DNA of 64,000 nucleotides. Origin: Mesocentrotus franciscanus. Taxonomy: Eukaryota; Echinodermata; Echinoidea; Camarodonta; Strongylocentrotidae. Below, piece after piece: positions 12,392-25,900 of the stretch. Numbering within the stretch: the stretch's first letter is position 1; each line of letters begins with the position of its first letter. A model generated the notes under the pieces. It was not told where the DNA came from. It worked only from the letters and a program-made list of their open reading frames with translations, and made no database searches. Made by a program: the position numbers and the translations under genes. The stretch spans positions 25,558,197 through 25,622,196 of the forward strand of contig CP137671.1 of the NCBI GenBank assembly GCA_037976565.1, in the 5' to 3' direction.

Positions 12392-12869
12392 ACCCCGTTT
12401 ACAGTGGGCAAAAAGGCCAGGCCGGGGAGGGCCGAGCCGCGGCCGGCCTAGCACTGTAAACGCGCAAAGGCCAAATGCGAGGCCAAAGTGGCCGCGCATT
12501 TGGCCCTGCTCTGAAGTAGTCTCGGCCGCGGCTCGGCGGGCTTTTCTCACTGTAAACGCACGCAGGGCCAAATGCGCGGCCAATTGCGGGGCCAACTGTT
12601 ACCCCGGAAGTGAAAGTTCGCCGTGTATGGGAAATTGGGAAAAGATTCACTGCAAATATCTCGCGCGCGCGACCGGATCTGCACTGTGACCCCGGCGCGC
12701 CCCTAATCGTTTGTTTACATGCAGAGCGCCACTACGACAAAATATTGAAAGGTTACAATTTAGGCCGCGGCCGAGCCTGCCACTGTAAACGCACAAAATT
12801 GCGGGTCGAGTAGGCCTGGCTCGGCCCGGCTCGGCCCGGCCCTGGCCCTTTTCTCACTGTGAACGGGGT
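12392..12869. mobile_element. GC-rich non-autonomous TIR transposon with CCTAG duplication
   Basis: 478 bases, strikingly GC- and CpG-rich against AT-rich surroundings. The ends are inverted repeats of about 34 bases (ACCCCGTTTACAGTG... and ...CACTGTGAACGGGGT), flanked by CCTAG at 12387-12391 and 12870-12874. The CACTGTAAACGC word recurs three times internally (near 12452, 12549 and 12781), usually next to GGCC-rich blocks. No transposase frame; the frames inside are composition artefacts. I cannot assign the superfamily. Confidence 0.78.
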
Positions 12870-12888
12870 CCTAGAACCTTCATAAATA

Positions 12889-13049
12889 GGGACTTCTAGA
12901 TTTACACGACGAGAGCGTGGACTGCCGCGTGTGACATTGTGTAAAGGCACTTGGCCGTGCCCGGCAGTGCCTTAAAAGGACGTCACATTACCTTAAAAGG
13001 ATGTCACACGTGGCGGTCCACGTTCTCGTCGTGTAAATCTTTAAGTCCC
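12889..13049. mobile_element. TA-flanked palindromic MITE (GGGACTT family)
   Basis: The ends are inverted: GGGACTTCTAGATTTACACG and its near complement at the right, continuing through ACGAGAGCGTGGACTGCC for about 45 bases per arm. TA dinucleotides flank both ends. The centre holds GCCCGGCAGTGCC and two CCTTAAAAGGAYGTCAC repeats. A rearranged multi-copy block of the same family lies at 50778-51139. A TA target suggests Tc1/mariner-type mobilisation. Confidence 0.8.
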
Positions 13050-13296
13050 TACTAGCTCTTGTGTTCCTACCTGAGACTGAGACTTAAGCTTTCACCTGTC
13101 ATTTTAATGGAATGCGCCGTTGGTGCATAGATTGCATAACATTCCCGAAAATGTACATACACAGAAGCTTTCATTTACACCATTTTCGTAATGTAAGCGA
13201 ATTTAATGCACAAATCTTTGTTACGTGCCTCGTTACAAGTTATGTCTGACATTTACCTGTTACGAATAATTGTATTTCAACAGTCAGAATGCGAAT

Positions 13297-13402
13297 GAGA
13301 AGAAAAAGAAGAAGAAGAACAAGGAACAGAAGAAGGAGAAGGAGAAGAAGAAGAAGAAGAAAAGAAGAAGAAGAAGAAGAAGAAGAAGGAACAGAAGAAG
13401 AA
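13297..13402. repeat. (AAG)n microsatellite
   Basis: Runs of AAG/GAA with ACAAGGAACAG interruptions on the plus strand. Confidence 0.85.
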
Positions 13403-13805
13403 GCAGAATAAAGAGAGATTTATATTAAAGAGTCGACAGTATGACAGTATTCTAGATTCTAGAAGAAGGATGGACGACCCCCTCCCATCTCACAGTTTTT
13501 GTGAATAAAACAGTTTTGGTCATTATATGAAGTCCTCTTAAACCCACTCAAGTAAAAGGAACAGGGACAACTATTTTTTATTTGCGATAACTTCGAGAAT
13601 GAGAATAATGATATTTGAATGTGTCAAATTACTTTGAAGGTCGAAATATGCCAAATGTGAGATCTAATTTCGGTACCGGTACGGAATAGCCTATCGGTTA
13701 CAATGGCAATATCGTAATGTAACCTTAAGGTTATACTGGTCGTAGAAACTTATCAATAAGCTATGCGCGAGGTTGAACCCCCCAAAAGAACGAAAAAACA
13801 TGTAA

Positions 13806-14117
13806 GGCCATTAACAAAAAACATGTTTAGTGTCCTGTCTTTTTGAAAAATAGGAAGGAGGAAGCCTTTTTTTTTTTCTTCTTTTTTTTCTTCTTCAAAA
13901 TGGCCGCTCCGTACATTTTCCCTGACAGCCAGTCGGGCTATTTTTCAAGATGGCCGCCATGAGCATTTATGTTTTGTTTTTTTTTTATTCAGGAAAAGAC
14001 CCTTTTAGCAGTACCTTTTTCACGTTTTTTCATTAAGATTGAAAAAAAAGGGGGCAGGCGGCCCCCCAAAAGGAAGCGGGCGGGGACGCTAAACATGAAT
14101 ATTTTTTTTTAATGGCC
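13806..14117. mobile_element. MITE with TAA target duplication
   Basis: Inverted ends: GGCCATTAACAAAAAACATG at the left, and TAATGGCC preceded by CATGAATATT at the right. The arms also share TTTAGYGTCC. TAA flanks both sides (13803-13805 and 14118-14120), the 3-base target typical of PIF/Harbinger. The interior is CpG-rich around two AA(A/G)ATGGCCGC words. 312 bases, no reading frame. Confidence 0.72.
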
Positions 14118-14120
14118 TAA

Positions 14121-14624
14121 TTAAACTGTTTATTCATCCAAGTTTCGTTTGTAAGTACTTCGTTAAAGATAAAGACCAGTTCTGGTCATGCGATTGCATT
14201 GTGAAAGAAACGTTGTGGAATCGATCAGAAAAGGTTGATCATCTAGCATATAAGTATTGGTGTGTACTGCAAGGTTCTGGAATCATCAAAATGATAAGAA
14301 ATTTGACCCAGTCTTGGTAAAGTTACAGGCACTGTACACAGAAAGATGTATATGGGACTACGTGACCACGTGCGCGATATCTATTTGGTCCCAATAGATA
14401 TAATAATTTACCAAATATATCAATTAGTAGGCGGTTTCCCGACTTTCCCGGCAAAATTTGTATCATCACGTATTAGTCAAAACATATTCTTTCACATGAT
14501 TGGTAATGAGAGCTTCCATTTCATTTTTTTGAGAGAGGGGTGTTTCCAAAACTGATCTTTACCTTTAAACGCGTGCATTTTTTGTTGTTGGTAGTTATCC
14601 TTGAATGAGCGAGAGAGAAAGAAA

Positions 14625-14655
<31 letters not shown>

Positions 14656-16244
14656 GAAAGAAAATATACAAAGAGAGAGAGGGAGAGAGAGAGTGAAAGA
14701 AAGGTGGTTTCAGGAGAGATAAATGGATATACAAAAGTAAGCGATTTACAATAAATGATAACTGAACAAAATGTGAGGGAATAGAAATTATTCATTGAAC
14801 AGGTCTGAAGGGGGTAATCATAACTATAGATATAGAGAGAAAGGAAGGAGAGAGAAAGAGAGAGAGAGAGAGAGAGATGATTACGAACCCGTTTATTTGT
14901 CTACGCCAGACTTACAAAACGGACTCAAAGCTCTTTACAATGGATCGATCATATGACCCCGATCTTTTTTCGGTCGCTGATTTTCGAACAAAAAACTAAA
15001 CTAATTAGGCAAACAAAATAACAATACAAACTAAGATAATAAATGGTACAAAGCATACTGCGTTGCCTACATTTGTCAACTGATGTTGTATCATAATAGT
15101 CTATGCATGGAGATTTTATTGCTTTTTTCGCAATTTTTTTCGCAAAATAGAAAAAACAAACACTTTTCAAGAGCCAATTGGGGGTGAACGAAATGCAAGG
15201 TAATATTGACTGAGAGCATTGTAATGTTATTTCACGTTATTTTCTCATTTAGATTATAGTCATCCCCCTCACTCCCCCTTTTCCTGTCCCTAATTTCCCT
15301 GTCCCTCCCATCTCCCTATCTCTAATCTCTCTATCTAACCTCTCTCTAATCTCTCTCTAATCTCTCTCTTCTCTCTCCACCTCTCTTTCTGTCTTTCTGT
15401 CTTTCTATCTCTGTCTCTGTCTCTGCATGTCTCTCTTTCTTTCCCCGCCTCACCCCTTCCCCTTTCTCTCCGTCTCTCTCTCTCTCTCTCTCCCCTTATC
15501 CTCCCCCTCCTTTTCCTTCTCTGTCTTGATTTAGGTAAGTCCCACCTCCCTGATTTAGGCAATGCGAATGCGGGCGTTATATAGCTTTACTGCCCACCCC
15601 CGGTACTATGCCAATGAACGTCAACGCTAATTAATCGCCCTTTATATAGCCAGAAACAACGAAATCCCAACCCGTTTGCCCTTGGACTGCGTTTAGATTT
15701 CATACGTGCTAACATCATATTTGATTGACCTCGTTATTTCTCGGTTTTGTTTGTTCCGCCAACCCCCCACCAAAAAAAATGGGGAACCAAAATACCGCAC
15801 AGTAATAGTTTGCACAAGTTTTACAGCTCGTCCAATCCTGACCATATTGTATATGGTTAATTCTTCTGTATTTTTCGTACATTGCAGTCGTGTTATAAGA
15901 TGCTGGTCCAATCGAGTGCGTTGCAATTATTTGCTCTTTCGTGGGGTTTAATTAATCACGAATTCAAAGAAACGTCAAATGCTAATGACGATGCCAAATC
16001 GTGGTCGCTGGTGTGTTTCGACCTTGATATTGTTGTTGTGGTAGTGAAATCAGATCATATTCCTACCTGCAAATATCACTACAAACAGGATTTAGCTTGC
16101 TGACAGCAGGCGAGGCAGCACCTTCACGAGTATATCCAGATATATCTGTGTTTTTGTTAGCGGATCGATAATAACCTAACCATTAGTGCATTTGATAATC
16201 GGGGAAAGAGAAATCAAAACACAGTGCTTCGTCCGATTATTATC
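14121..16244. other. Intergenic sequence upstream of the oxidase-hydrolase gene
   Basis: Contains GA/CT microsatellites at about 14620-14700, 14835-14877 and 15300-15500. At about 14165-14210 there is a block (AAGATAAAG, then AGTTCTGGTCATGCGATTGC) that recurs at about 59567-59607. The last 150 bases may include the promoter of the downstream gene, but I see only weak TATA-like words (GTATATCC, ATATATC near 16130-16147). Confidence 0.4.
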
Positions 16245-16247
16245 ATG
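16245..16247 (+). CDS. Candidate exon 1: start codon only
   Basis: ATG is directly followed by GTAAGT, the consensus donor. After splicing, the ATG abuts GAC of exon 2 in frame (M-DDRFDYS...) and gains A at -3 and G at +4. Homologous enzymes start only a few residues before the FAD motif, so a tiny N-terminal extension is expected. The 5' UTR lies to the left; its start was not found. Another ATG|GT in this 4.5-kb intron region cannot be excluded. Confidence 0.42.
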
Positions 16248-19200
16248 GTAAGTATGATCTTTTCCTCATCCACCTGTGATCATGTATAGAAAAATAGAGT
16301 CTGTTTTTATTTCAGGTTCATCATTTTCGCGATGCTAAAGTATATAGTTGTCTTGCAAAACAGCCTCAACAATACTAATAATATTTTTGCTTATATAGCG
16401 CTTAATCGGCAATGTCCGAGTTTTTAAGCGCTTTACAGACATGTCATTACCCCGGTCATTGGATTCTGGCTTGCCTGCACACAATGTATGCCCTTTCTCC
16501 ACTCCAGATAGATAGAGACAATGTCATATTACTTTAAAAAATAAAAAATATGGATTGTAGTTACTTGTGTGTATGATGATCTCCAGATCCTTCAGGATTT
16601 TCAAGAAACAAAATGGTTTACTTTGAAGTCCTGTATAGTCTTGTGAAAATACAGATAGCTATAAGGGCAATACATGCATGGATGTATCATTTTATACAGG
16701 CAATATCATTTCATAGCAATATGATACTAATGTTTACTTTTGGTAAGTGCTTTTAACATTTTGTTATTTTCCCGTTATTGAACTCCAAGCCTGCACACTA
16801 TATGAAGTTCTAATAATCTAATATTTTCCTATACGTTCATGTATATTATCATATTATCCATACATACACTCTGGTGTTATAATATGTGTTAGCAAAGCAT
16901 AGGGGACAGAACCTTTACTATACATGAGCATGCAATATTTAATAAAGATACATCATGTTTTTATGAAGACGGTTTGAGCCCGTCTTCTTGAATGTGCTTC
17001 ACTATGATATATCCTACCCTAAATACAGTCTGTGTAGTACTATGCTGTGCAGATGCGTGTGATATATTATATCAATCTGTATGCTTCATTGAATTGGCAC
17101 TGTACTCTACGTAGCTGCCGTGCGTTGTTGACGTGAATATGGTTGAATTGAATTTATAAAAAAAAAAGAAGAATGGAATTGAATTGAATTCGACTGTGTA
17201 TCATTGTGCTTTCATGTTAGCATTGTACAGACACACAACCTGCGTTTCTTTCGATGATATTATCATTGTATTAAGGAGATACCTCCTACATTGTATAGAA
17301 TGAATACAAATGGCTGAAATCTAGGCCTATAGAAAAAATCCTGTGGGAAAAAATATTTAAATTCAAATCAAATAATTCACTGTCTACTGTAAAAACAACA
17401 TATGTCGTGCTTGAAATCAATGACAAATTGTTGTAAATGAAAGTGTCCGGATCGTATAGAAAGCACGAAAAAAATTGTTACAAATATAACAGGGTGTTTC
17501 CATTTACTGTACCACTTCTTTATGACCTACCTGACACACTTTGATCTGACCCACTTTGATCTCCCACTTTTGCCCTATTCATTTTCTACACGGAGGCATT
17601 TTCATGAGACAGTTACTGTGATTGGCTTTTTTGCTAGTGAATATTCATGACATTATGCAAATTATTAAGATCGCATAAGTCATGAGCGCGGTCATCTTTA
17701 TGTCGCGCGAAAAATACGATCAACTGGGATTAGATACGCTATAAGATTAAAAATAAATGCATTCGTATTACTGTAAGGTTGTTCGCTTGTTTTATTCTGT
17801 ACCACGCAAGTGAATGACAATGTTTGGAAAGGTTGTACTCAATTTTTTTCAGGTCATAGTAATCGACGTCTTAAAGGGAGTGTAGCATGGCAAATATATA
17901 CTGGTTAACGCCATCTACGACTTCTTTTGGACAACTGCACGTAAACGATTGGACTTGATTAACAGTAGTCAGCGACTTAATCTCTACATTGTCAGCGCGC
18001 TAGCGTTCGCGAAACAGACCGAAGTTCTCCTCACGCTTCGGTTTCGCGTATGCTGCACGCACGTGAATGCTGCGGTCGCGTAGTTCCTTATGCCTCAGTC
18101 ACACCTTTGCGTATTTGGCTTGCGTATTGCTGCGTATTTATGGCAAGCCGTTTTAACATTTATTCCTATTTCTTGATATCAAGACATGATTTTCTGTTGT
18201 AAAGCAATGGTAATTCTTGATATCAAGAATTTAATTGTTGGTATCAAGAATTCGATTTCTTGATATCAAGAAATAGGAATAAATGTTAAACGGCTTGCCA
18301 TAAATACGCAGCAATACGCAAGCCAAATACGCAAAGGTGTGACTGAGGCATAATCGTATTATACCCGATTGGCCCCGAGTCAGGCCACGGGAAAGACACA
18401 TACTAAGTCTCGTCATGCTACAGTCCCTTTAAAGTCTGAACAGCTCGCGGGCTATGACTAATCACCGAGAAATGCTTGCACTTTAGGCTGCCACGCCAGT
18501 CATTGTTTGTATATTAGCTGAACAAAATGTTGTTTGATAATGAGAAATAACGAGTTTGGGTTAGGATTTCACAATATCATAATTATAGCATGAATAATTG
18601 TTGAATATCTGAATCACAATGAGCCTTTATTTCAAGAGGTGAAAACAGCCACAAATAAATTGAACATTATGTTGGGCTAGTAATTGTAAATTAATGCAGA
18701 ATATGTTGCCTAGGAATGAAAGACATAGACAGAGCAAAGAGATCTTTGGACAGAGGAAGGAATAAAGGTCAGTGCATTCTCCGACATGCGAGGCCCTCCT
18801 CCCACTGAGTTTACGTAAACAAATCATGTTGGAATTTATCGGCTGGATGGTTGGGGAGGGGGCGCAAAGGCCGGTTGCGCCCCCTGGATCCGCCAATGCT
18901 AGGTAGGTCAGAAAGAAGTGGAAACACTCATAACACCTTAACAGATACACAAACTCAAAGCGAGAAAGTGTAAAATAATCCATACACAAAATAACACTAA
19001 GGAGGGAAAGGAAGAGAAAAGGAGGAAACATTAACAACAATTAAGTGCATTACATGTCGTGACTCATGTTTTCAAAGTCTTCAATGTCTTCAATCGTTTA
19101 CATTTTTTTTTTGTCTGCCTAACTATTCTTATGTTTTCATGGGAGGTTATTCCAAAGAATTGAGGAATAATAAATCACTTTGTGTAATGTAGGCGTAGGC

Positions 19201-19944
19201 AGTCATGTATCTCTTCGAACATGCCACTAATATCATTCTCGCTGTCAGAGGTCAAAGGTCAAAGGTTAAAGCGCAAAAGAAAGGCATTCGATATGAATCT
19301 GTTTTCACATGTTTCATGAATGTAGACAACATCCACTGTGGTGCCAAATCCCCCACCCCTGGGCGGCGATTCCGTGGCGACGATGGGACAATTAAGCCCT
19401 CTCGGATTGTTGAAAATAAGTGCCACTTCACCCCCCCCCCCACACACACACACACACATGTACACACACAGTGGTGTTTTATCTTGCTAAAATCTTCCTA
19501 TTCTGGGGGAGGGGAGGGGTGTATATTATCTCTGTAGCTGCCTTGCAGACTATTTCGAGAGGATGGGGGTCGCTCAGCTATCTCGAATGCCCCGCCCCCT
19601 CACCACCTGGTCATGGTATACAAATTCACCGCCCTTTAGGCACCCTTGGGAAAGAATAATTCATTCATTATTTCATTCGTTCATTCATCCTTCGTTTATT
19701 CATCGATCCATTCGTTCATTCGTTCATTTGTTCGTTCCTTCCCTCGTGGGTTATACACAGTTATATATAGAGAAAATCACGATTCGCGGTATGAATAATA
19801 TCAAATAACACACGATTTATATATAGAACAGAAGGCCTAACCTTTATTAGCAACCATTTCTTGAAGTAACTGATTTCGTATTAATTCATTCTGTTTTTAT
19901 AAAATTCAGAAGAGTGTGTTGACTAGTAGATTTTCCATCTTTAC

Positions 19945-19992
<48 letters not shown>

Positions 19993-22900
19993 TTTTGGGA
20001 GGGGAGGTGATTAAAACCACAAAGGATCCTTTAAAAACCGTGTTGGGCTTCCAATCCTTCGTGAGGAACTATATAATTATTTTGCTTCAAAGATAAAACT
20101 GTAGACTGCGCGTACTCATTTGTTATTTATTCGTTTATTTATTCGTTTATTCATGTATTTGTTTTTTTATTCAAACATTTTTTAAAATTCATTTATTCAT
20201 TTATTAATTTATTCACGACATTTATTCACGTCTTATATTACGACATTAATGCTTGTTTTGTATATATTCAAACGCAGATCTATTGGTTGCAATATGATTT
20301 ATCCATTATCTGTAAAGGCCTATGTTTCTGCGAACAAACATATTCTAATTTAGTATATATGGCCAATGAAAACTTTGATTCGAATAACTATTGTTGAAAC
20401 AGGGTGACAAGATGAACATGCCCCTAGCGTAGTGAGGGTTTTAGCAGGGCGGGCAGATGCGGGGGAGGGAACAAAGTAACGTCGTTATAATAATGTTAAT
20501 CATAATAATAATATCTTAATATCTAACCTAATATCCTGAGCTCCGTACGTTCATCATCACATGAAACAAAGTTGGAGAGTTTCGGGAAGAAGTTAAACTA
20601 TTTAGGAAAATAAATTTTCTTGAAGCATTTTATCATAAATAGTGTTTTTCTAAGAAGTGAAAATGACGATCATTATTATACTCACTCCATATAATTTATA
20701 CTTTCCTTCGTAATACCCCTTTTCTATAAGGAACTTGAATGGCATCTTAAGAGTTTTATCTTTTCACTTTTCAATCTTTTTTCCACAGGACGATCGATTT
20801 GACTATTCAAATTATAGCCTGTCATCTCCATTGAGTGAAGTAAAGCCCTATTATGACGTCATCGTAATCGGCTCTGGTTATGGCGGGTCCATCGCTGCTA
20901 GCCGCTGCTCCCGAGCGGGGAAGAAGGTGTGCCTGTTCGAAAAGGGAAGAGAATGGTGGCCGGGCGATTTCAAAGAGGACGTGGGAGCAGCGAAAGATAT
21001 GCAGATGACTTATAACAGTTCGGATGGCGAATGCGCTCAAATAGGTAACCTACATGCATATAAATTAATTTCTTCTTTCATATAAATATATAACTTTAAA
21101 CTACACCACTGAACTCCCCCTCCCTTTAACACAGGTGTACGGGGCAGGGGCAGGGGGCAAGAGGATGGAGTTTGCAACCCGACTACCCCTCGCCTCCGAG
21201 GATTCTGTAACTGCCTGTATATTATGACAATCATCGGTTCATATTTGGGAAGCGAGCTTTTCCATTTGTAATTTATGCTTCTTATGCAATCCCTAGGCGT
21301 ATAATGCATATACACTGCACATTCGTTGTGTAACGACTTCACACAACATTGGGTGGTTCACTCCTTACACAGGGTTGTGTTAAGTTGTGTAAAACAATAC
21401 ACAACTTTACACAACGAATTTGCAGGAATTTCTTGTGTATTTTTTTTTGTACACATCTTAACACAACCCCTGTGTCAGGAGTGAACCACCCAATGTTGTG
21501 TAAAGTCGTTACACAACGTTACACAGCGAATTTGCAGTATAGGCATAGCCTATGCTAATAAAGCATGATTGTGATCAGTTTTTAATTGTTAACAAAAAAA
21601 TATTTTCAATAGTTGCATATTTTTCATCTTTATCTACATCTTCTTAAATGAGTTGATATTACGTCATTGGACCCTTTCTCCACTTTAAGCCCTCCCCTTC
21701 CCCTTTAAATCTTTCATCAGTGCCCAGTATACAAGGATAACTCAAATTTGGAGTGGTACTGTGGCAAATACATTTTAACTATTAAAGACATTCATGTCTG
21801 GAATATTTGAATTGTTGAAATCGGTAAAAATTGTATTTATTTATGTAAATTAGAGTAATAACATCGTGCAAATTATGCACATGGGCATCTTCTCATGAAA
21901 CCGTGATAATTACCAGTTCAACGAAATCCCATTAAAACACGTGTTAAATTTAATACACTTATTCCAATGGTTTGTTGTCGTGAAACGCTGCCCTGTTTGT
22001 TGGTGACTCGTGTTACGCAAATGAATGAAATGTTAATGATTAATGTAATCTTTGATGTTTTGATGCATATATCCTAACAGCAAAATCGTATCGTTTCAAA
22101 AGTGAAACAATAACTACCATGTCCTTTGGCAAGACATTAATCTACACTTGCCACTCTCCACCAAGGTGTTAAATGGGTACCGGTAGGAAGGAATTCCTTG
22201 AATGCTGTGAGCGCCGAAATCGGCAGCCTAGCATAGCCGGGTAATGTTGGAGCGCCTTGAGCACCATGCTAAGGTGGATACGTGCGCTATATAAGAATCC
22301 AATATTATTATTATTATAATTTATAGCCAGACCACGGAATAGTAATATCAAACATAAACGAAATTAAGTGTGACTGTTTAAAACATTGATGTCAAGTATA
22401 TCGGCCTGAATAAAAGTGTGTTGTCCAATAAAGAGACATTCAAAAAGCTGGTTGGGGCTGTCTGTTTCCTTGTTTTATACCCATTTGCTAGAACAGAATG
22501 TGTCTTAATAAAATTACTCGGCACTTGTCACTTTCAACTAGAACATTACCGGAAACCCCTACGACCGTAAATATACAAAAAAGCGAATTATCCCCTTAAA
22601 AAAACCCTCTGAAATACCGACAACACAGAATGGACCTGTGATTTGAATTCGTAAAGCTGTTGTTTTTTTCTGAAGAAATATCACGCTAACTTGCATATTG
22701 AATCACAAATCTTTGCATCTGTGATTTTCAGAATTTATACAGCTTTAAGACCTGTAATAGCCATGATTCTATTGAAAAATTGAGATGTATGTATATTGTT
22801 AAAGCTTTTAAAATCGTGCTATTCTGGCAAAAGTCACATGTTACTTGTATTTTTTTAAAAAGAATATATCTCTATAGCCAAATAAGCTACAGAAAGGGGA

Positions 22901-25900
22901 ATATCTCCATGACGATCTCAGTCTAGAGCAATAAAACAGAACATACATGTTATATTCAACTTTCATGATGACGTATAATTGTTCTCCTTGTTTTTTAAGG
23001 CAAACCCACCAATCTTTATGATATCGTTGTCGGTCCAGACGTCGCCGTGGTACAGGGGGTCGGGCTCGGCGGAACGTCGCTCATCAACGCCAACGTTTGC
23101 CTTGAAGCCGATCCAAGAGTTTTTGAAGACAAAGTAAGGACTAAATATTTATTTTTCTTCTTATCTAATCATGGTTTATTGATATTTTTGTCACGATCCG
23201 TTGCACAAAACTTACCATTGATGGTAACTTTGCCATCAATGGTAACTACCATAGAACTGAGCCTTGATTTTGATTTGTTGTTGAGCCCTGTTACCATGGG
23301 AGATGCCATTGATGGCGAAGTTACCATCAATGGTAAGTTTTATGCAACGGGGATGTTTCAAGCAAGATGAATCATGTTCGTATATGAAATGGTTAACATG
23401 GTATTCTCCCACACAAGACTTCAGAGAATGAGAACAATGACAAATGTTTTCCGCTCTGAACCTCAACATTCTATTAAAGTGCGTCATGTTTAATACCAGT
23501 GCGTGCTAGACACTGGACCATGACACTCCATTTAAACCAGGAAAATAATGGCGGAGTACAGTACGCCATTACCCTGGCAAGAGCCTTCAAAATAAATAAT
23601 TGTTTGGAGGAAATTAGTAACTCTAAAAGCATTTGTTTGCTCTATTCAGAATATTGTTTACTCGAAACGGCATTATTTCCAAACCTTGAATCTAATTGGT
23701 ATTTACACGGCCTTCTTTTGCGAAGTAACGCCTGTATAAATGTATTAAGTTTTACAGTTTCTTTCGATTTTCATGCCACCGATTTCCCCTATTATGACAA
23801 TACCCCCTGGCACAAATATTACATTCTATGAAAATTACCCCGAGGACAATTAATACATCCAAAGACAATTACCCCAGGACCATTATTACCTCCTATGACA
23901 CTTTTTTGTTGTTGTTGTTGTGTATTCTCTCCCCACAGTAGGGCGTTTTATTGAATAATAGTGCAGTATACATTTGTCTTCATAACAACAGCTATTGAGT
24001 GATAATAACAATGACCTGATGCTACATTGAACATGTAATAATATGACACAATACTGTGTAAATGCCACTGACAGTAAACTCACATCAATAAAACGATTGT
24101 AAGAGGACCTCACGTAAGATGACAATACTGTACATCACAGTGCCAGCCAGCACCCACCGACCACACTCCAAAACCCAACAAGCCAGAACAGTAGATCCGG
24201 TCCAGGCCAGTAACCCCTATTTTGTTCTGGCTCGGTATACTCCACTGCTCCTCGCCCTTCGAGCGCAAGAGTGCAGCCAACGAATGCCAACCGTCACCGT
24301 ATAACATACCATTGATTAAACATATTATCAGCATTAATCAAAAAGACCATTAAAACCTGACCAACATCTTTTAAATGAACCTTGCTTCATATTTTCACAA
24401 TGGATATTTTTTTCAAATCCAAAATAAATCTTTACCTCTTTTAAAACTTTCTGTGGTATAAATAAAGGCCAGCCAATTGGATTTTATAAATTACCCATTT
24501 AAACATAATGATAAGTGAATTTAAAGCTTTATTGAATTTATCGGGTGTGATTCCAAAAAGAACATTTTCGGTAGTTAATTTCAACACAAATTTACATCTT
24601 TCGTACAATTCCTTTTCGAAACATTTCCATACATTCCTCACTATTTGACATACAACAAATAGGTGTTCAATGGTTTCTTCATGCAATAAACAGAATGTAC
24701 ATGCGCTGCTTGAGTTAACCTGTATTTTACACAAATAAGAGTTTGTTGGAGTAATGCAATTGATCAAGCAATTTCTTTAATGAGATTTGTTGCCGGATTT
24801 TCTCTTCCCATCTTTCTTTCCTTTTTACATTATTTGATACCCTTTCTTTTACCATTGGAACATAAATATGTTAACATCCTTTTCTTTGATTCATCAAAAA
24901 ACTAAGAATGTATGGTCTATTAAAGTGGGTTGGTTAAATTCATAAGCGCATTGATAGGTTGTGACAAACTTTCCAACTTTTCACCAATCTCCCCTTGTAT
25001 AATGAAATATGTTAGGTAGTCAATAGAAATATTGTAAGTTTCAATAATTTGTTGTCTGCTTAAAACTTCAATTGACCATCTGCCCCAATTAAGTCATTTA
25101 CAAATCTTACACCCTTCTGCCATGGTTCCAGTGCCTAAAATTAACAAGTTTTTTATTTTATTTACTACAATGTCTTCATTGTGAAAAAAAGAATTCAGAG
25201 CAAAAATCTTCTTTGCTGGAGCATCCTATGACAATCATCCCCCGAAGACAATCATTACCTTCTAGGAAAATGACCCCCAGGACAATTATTAACCCTTTGC
25301 ACAATTACCTTAGGATCCTAATTAACTCCTAGTACAATTCCCCTCAGAGCGATTCCATCAGGACAACTATTATATCCTAGGACAATTATCCTTAGGACAA
25401 TAACCCCTAGGACAATATCCCCCGCGACAAGTATTACTTCCTAGGACAATTAAGCCTTAACACATTTACCTCTGGCACAATTACCCCCGGACAAGGCTCC
25501 TAGAAAAGCCCACCCCACCCCCTTGGACAATTACCCCCAGGGCAAGTACCCACTAAGACAATTATTCCGTAGGACAATAACCCTCTGACAATTACTCCCT
25601 ATGGGACAATTATCCATAGCAGTCAATAATGACCTGGTAATCTGTGCAATCGTCTCGGATTTTTACGAATATAGGATGGTGTTGATTGTTAGGCTACATT
25701 GATATTTATGATGCCTGAATTAAAAATGATTAGTCAGGGTAACATAATAACTTAACTCAAAAACTTATCTTGTTTGTCTCAGGCTTGGCCCAAGGCTTTA
25801 CGGGACGACATCGAGACCCTAACCTCGGTTGATCGCAATCATTTCATGGCGATGATGAAACCTCAAAAATACCCCGAAGCTTACCCGTCGCTTCCCAAGC

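Noticed and set aside
12344..12950. Several overlapping frames of 65-83 codons rich in Ala, Arg, Pro and Gly
   Set aside because: They lie inside the GC-rich TIR element and its flanks on both strands; the composition comes from GGCC/CpG repeats.
18627..19040. 137-codon minus-strand frame with [12 protein letters not shown] text
   Set aside because: The region includes GGCGGATCCAGGGGGCGC, a repeat-like block; the frame has hydrophobic random composition and no splice support.
23788..25618. CRISPR-like repeat/spacer array
   Set aside because: Units are adjacent, degenerate and vary in length without unique spacers; this is a minisatellite in a eukaryotic intron.
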